Below are positions 63,328 to 64,000 of a stretch of 64,000 bases of DNA, piece by piece. The translations under genes and the position numbers were made by a program. The stretch comes from an uncultured Clostridia bacterium (GTDB lineage Bacteria; Bacillota; Clostridia; Christensenellales; Borkfalkiaceae). How positions within the stretch are numbered: the first letter of the stretch is position 1; each line of letters begins with the position of its first letter. The stretch lies in assembly GCA_934247935.1 (NCBI GenBank), contig CAKQKE010000010.1, forward strand, positions 1 to 64,000. The letters are read 5' to 3'. The notes beneath the pieces were generated by a model. The model was given only the letters and a program-made list of their open reading frames with translations. It ran no database searches and was not told the DNA's origin.

Positions 63328-64000
63328 ATGAAAATCCAACTTTCCGACCATTTTACATATAAAAAATTATTAAAATTTACTTCATCCACAATAGTAATGA
63401 TGATTTTTACGTCTGTTTACAGCGTGGTGGACGGGTTTTTCGTCTCCCGTTTTGCTGGGAAAACACCTTTTGCGGCAATAAATTTAATTTTTCCCGTTAT
63501 TATGATTTTGGGTTCTGTTGGTTTTATGCTCGGCACGGGCGGCACTGCATTGGTGGCAAAAACGTTCGGCGAGGGCGATAAGGAAAAAGCAAATTCTTAC
63601 TTTTCTTTGGTCACTTACGTAGCGATAGTCGTGGGCATAATTTTGTCGGCTTTGGGCATTTCTTTGATGCGTCCGCTTGCAAAAATGCTCGGTGCGGAAG
63701 GCGAACTTTTACACTACTGTATAATTTACGGCAGAATAATTTTGGCGGCGTTGCCGTTTTATATGTTGCAAATAATGTTTCAAAGTTTCTTTGTGGCGGC
63801 GGAAAAACCGCACCTGGGACTAATGATGACTATATTTTCGGGCGTAACCAACATGGTGCTTGACGCGGTACTGGTGCTTACTCTTCCTCAACATTTAAAA
63901 TTAAGCGGTGCGGCGATTGCGTCCGCTGTTGCACAGATAATCGGCGGCGTTGTACCTTTTATTTACTTTTTAAGAAGAAACAACAGCATTTTGCGCCTCG
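63328..64000 (+). CDS. MATE family efflux transporter (cut by the window end)
   Basis: The first 224 codons of a multidrug/toxin extrusion family transporter, starting MKIQLSDHFTYKKLLKFTSS at an ATG preceded by AAAGGAGGAACT. It shows the typical SVYSVVDGFFVSRFAG first helix region, GTGGTALVAKTFGEGD and LPFYMLQIMFQSFFVAAEKP. About six spans are visible. The gene continues beyond 64,000, so it has no stop here. Confidence 0.92.
   Translation, partial: MKIQLSDHFTYKKLLKFTSSTIVMMIFTSVYSVVDGFFVSRFAGKTPFAAINLIFPVIMILGSVGFMLGTGGTALVAKTFGEGDKEKANSYFSLVTYVAIVVGIILSALGISLMRPLAKMLGAEGELLHYCIIYGRIILAALPFYMLQIMFQSFFVAAEKPHLGLMMTIFSGVTNMVLDAVLVLTLPQHLKLSGAAIASAVAQIIGGVVPFIYFLRRNNSILRL

Overview
The window looks like a low-to-mid GC Clostridia (Firmicutes) chromosome, probably an uncultured gut lineage. 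The signs are GGAGG ribosome binding sites, DUF1292/RuvX/YtxH-type housekeeping genes, FliB, PPDK, a VanW protein, a glycyl-radical enzyme and NPCBM-rich secreted glycan proteins. I cannot name the species. No rRNA, tRNA or CRISPR array was recognised.

Region 1 (about 205-25,525) is a mobilizable genomic island placed exactly at the 3' end of ppdK. A ~30-bp copy of the ppdK tail, with its own hairpin terminator beyond it, lies at the far end of the island (207-236), and the intact ppdK tail is at 25,494-25,525. From left to right the island carries: a large serine recombinase with a small coupled partner; a nested 165-bp inverted repeat; a ribbon-helix-helix protein under a palindromic promoter; a MobC/MOBP relaxase module with an overlapping coiled-coil membrane gene and an oriT-like hairpin cluster; an 849-aa protein with the signature of QDE-1/YonO-type double-psi-barrel RNA polymerases; and an AbiEi/AbiEii toxin-antitoxin pair. 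A second cargo block follows, bounded by ~300-bp direct repeats (about 10,090-10,385 and 24,610-24,950). It holds a nine-gene, 12-kb minus-strand operon and a three-gene HipB-HipS-HipT toxin system. The operon order is AIPR protein, Z1 helicase-like ATPase, GHKL/MORC-like ATPase, unknown 321-aa protein, DUF6339-like protein, PD-(D/E)XK nuclease, C5 cytosine methyltransferase, Vsr, HNH nuclease. A degenerate IS21 end fused to the repeated gene closes the right side.

Region 2 (25.5-45.5 kb) is ordinary chromosome: ppdK, a membrane protein, fliB, galE, a DUF1292 protein, ruvX, a YtxH-like protein, a DUF1003 protein, mscL, a phosphoglycolate-phosphatase-like gene, argS divergent from ychF, a CmpB-type permease, an alpha/beta hydrolase, a VanW protein, a Cof-type HAD phosphatase and a large membrane protein. 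A family of imperfect palindromes built around AATACGTAT recurs in the gaps.

Region 3 (45.7-62.4 kb) looks like a glycan-use locus. An AraC regulator flanked by ~230-bp inverted repeats is divergent from a run of minus-strand genes: a CBM9/Ig-like lipoprotein, a 2,024-aa NPCBM plus clan GH-D-like glycosidase, a 914-aa NPCBM/InlB-repeat surface protein, a glycyl-radical activase and a compact glycyl-radical enzyme. The window ends inside a MATE efflux gene.

The most notable items are the polymerase-like protein on the mobile element, the MORC/Z1/AIPR restriction-type operon with two uncharacterised members, and the HipBST system with a relic copy of its operator region 14.5 kb away.
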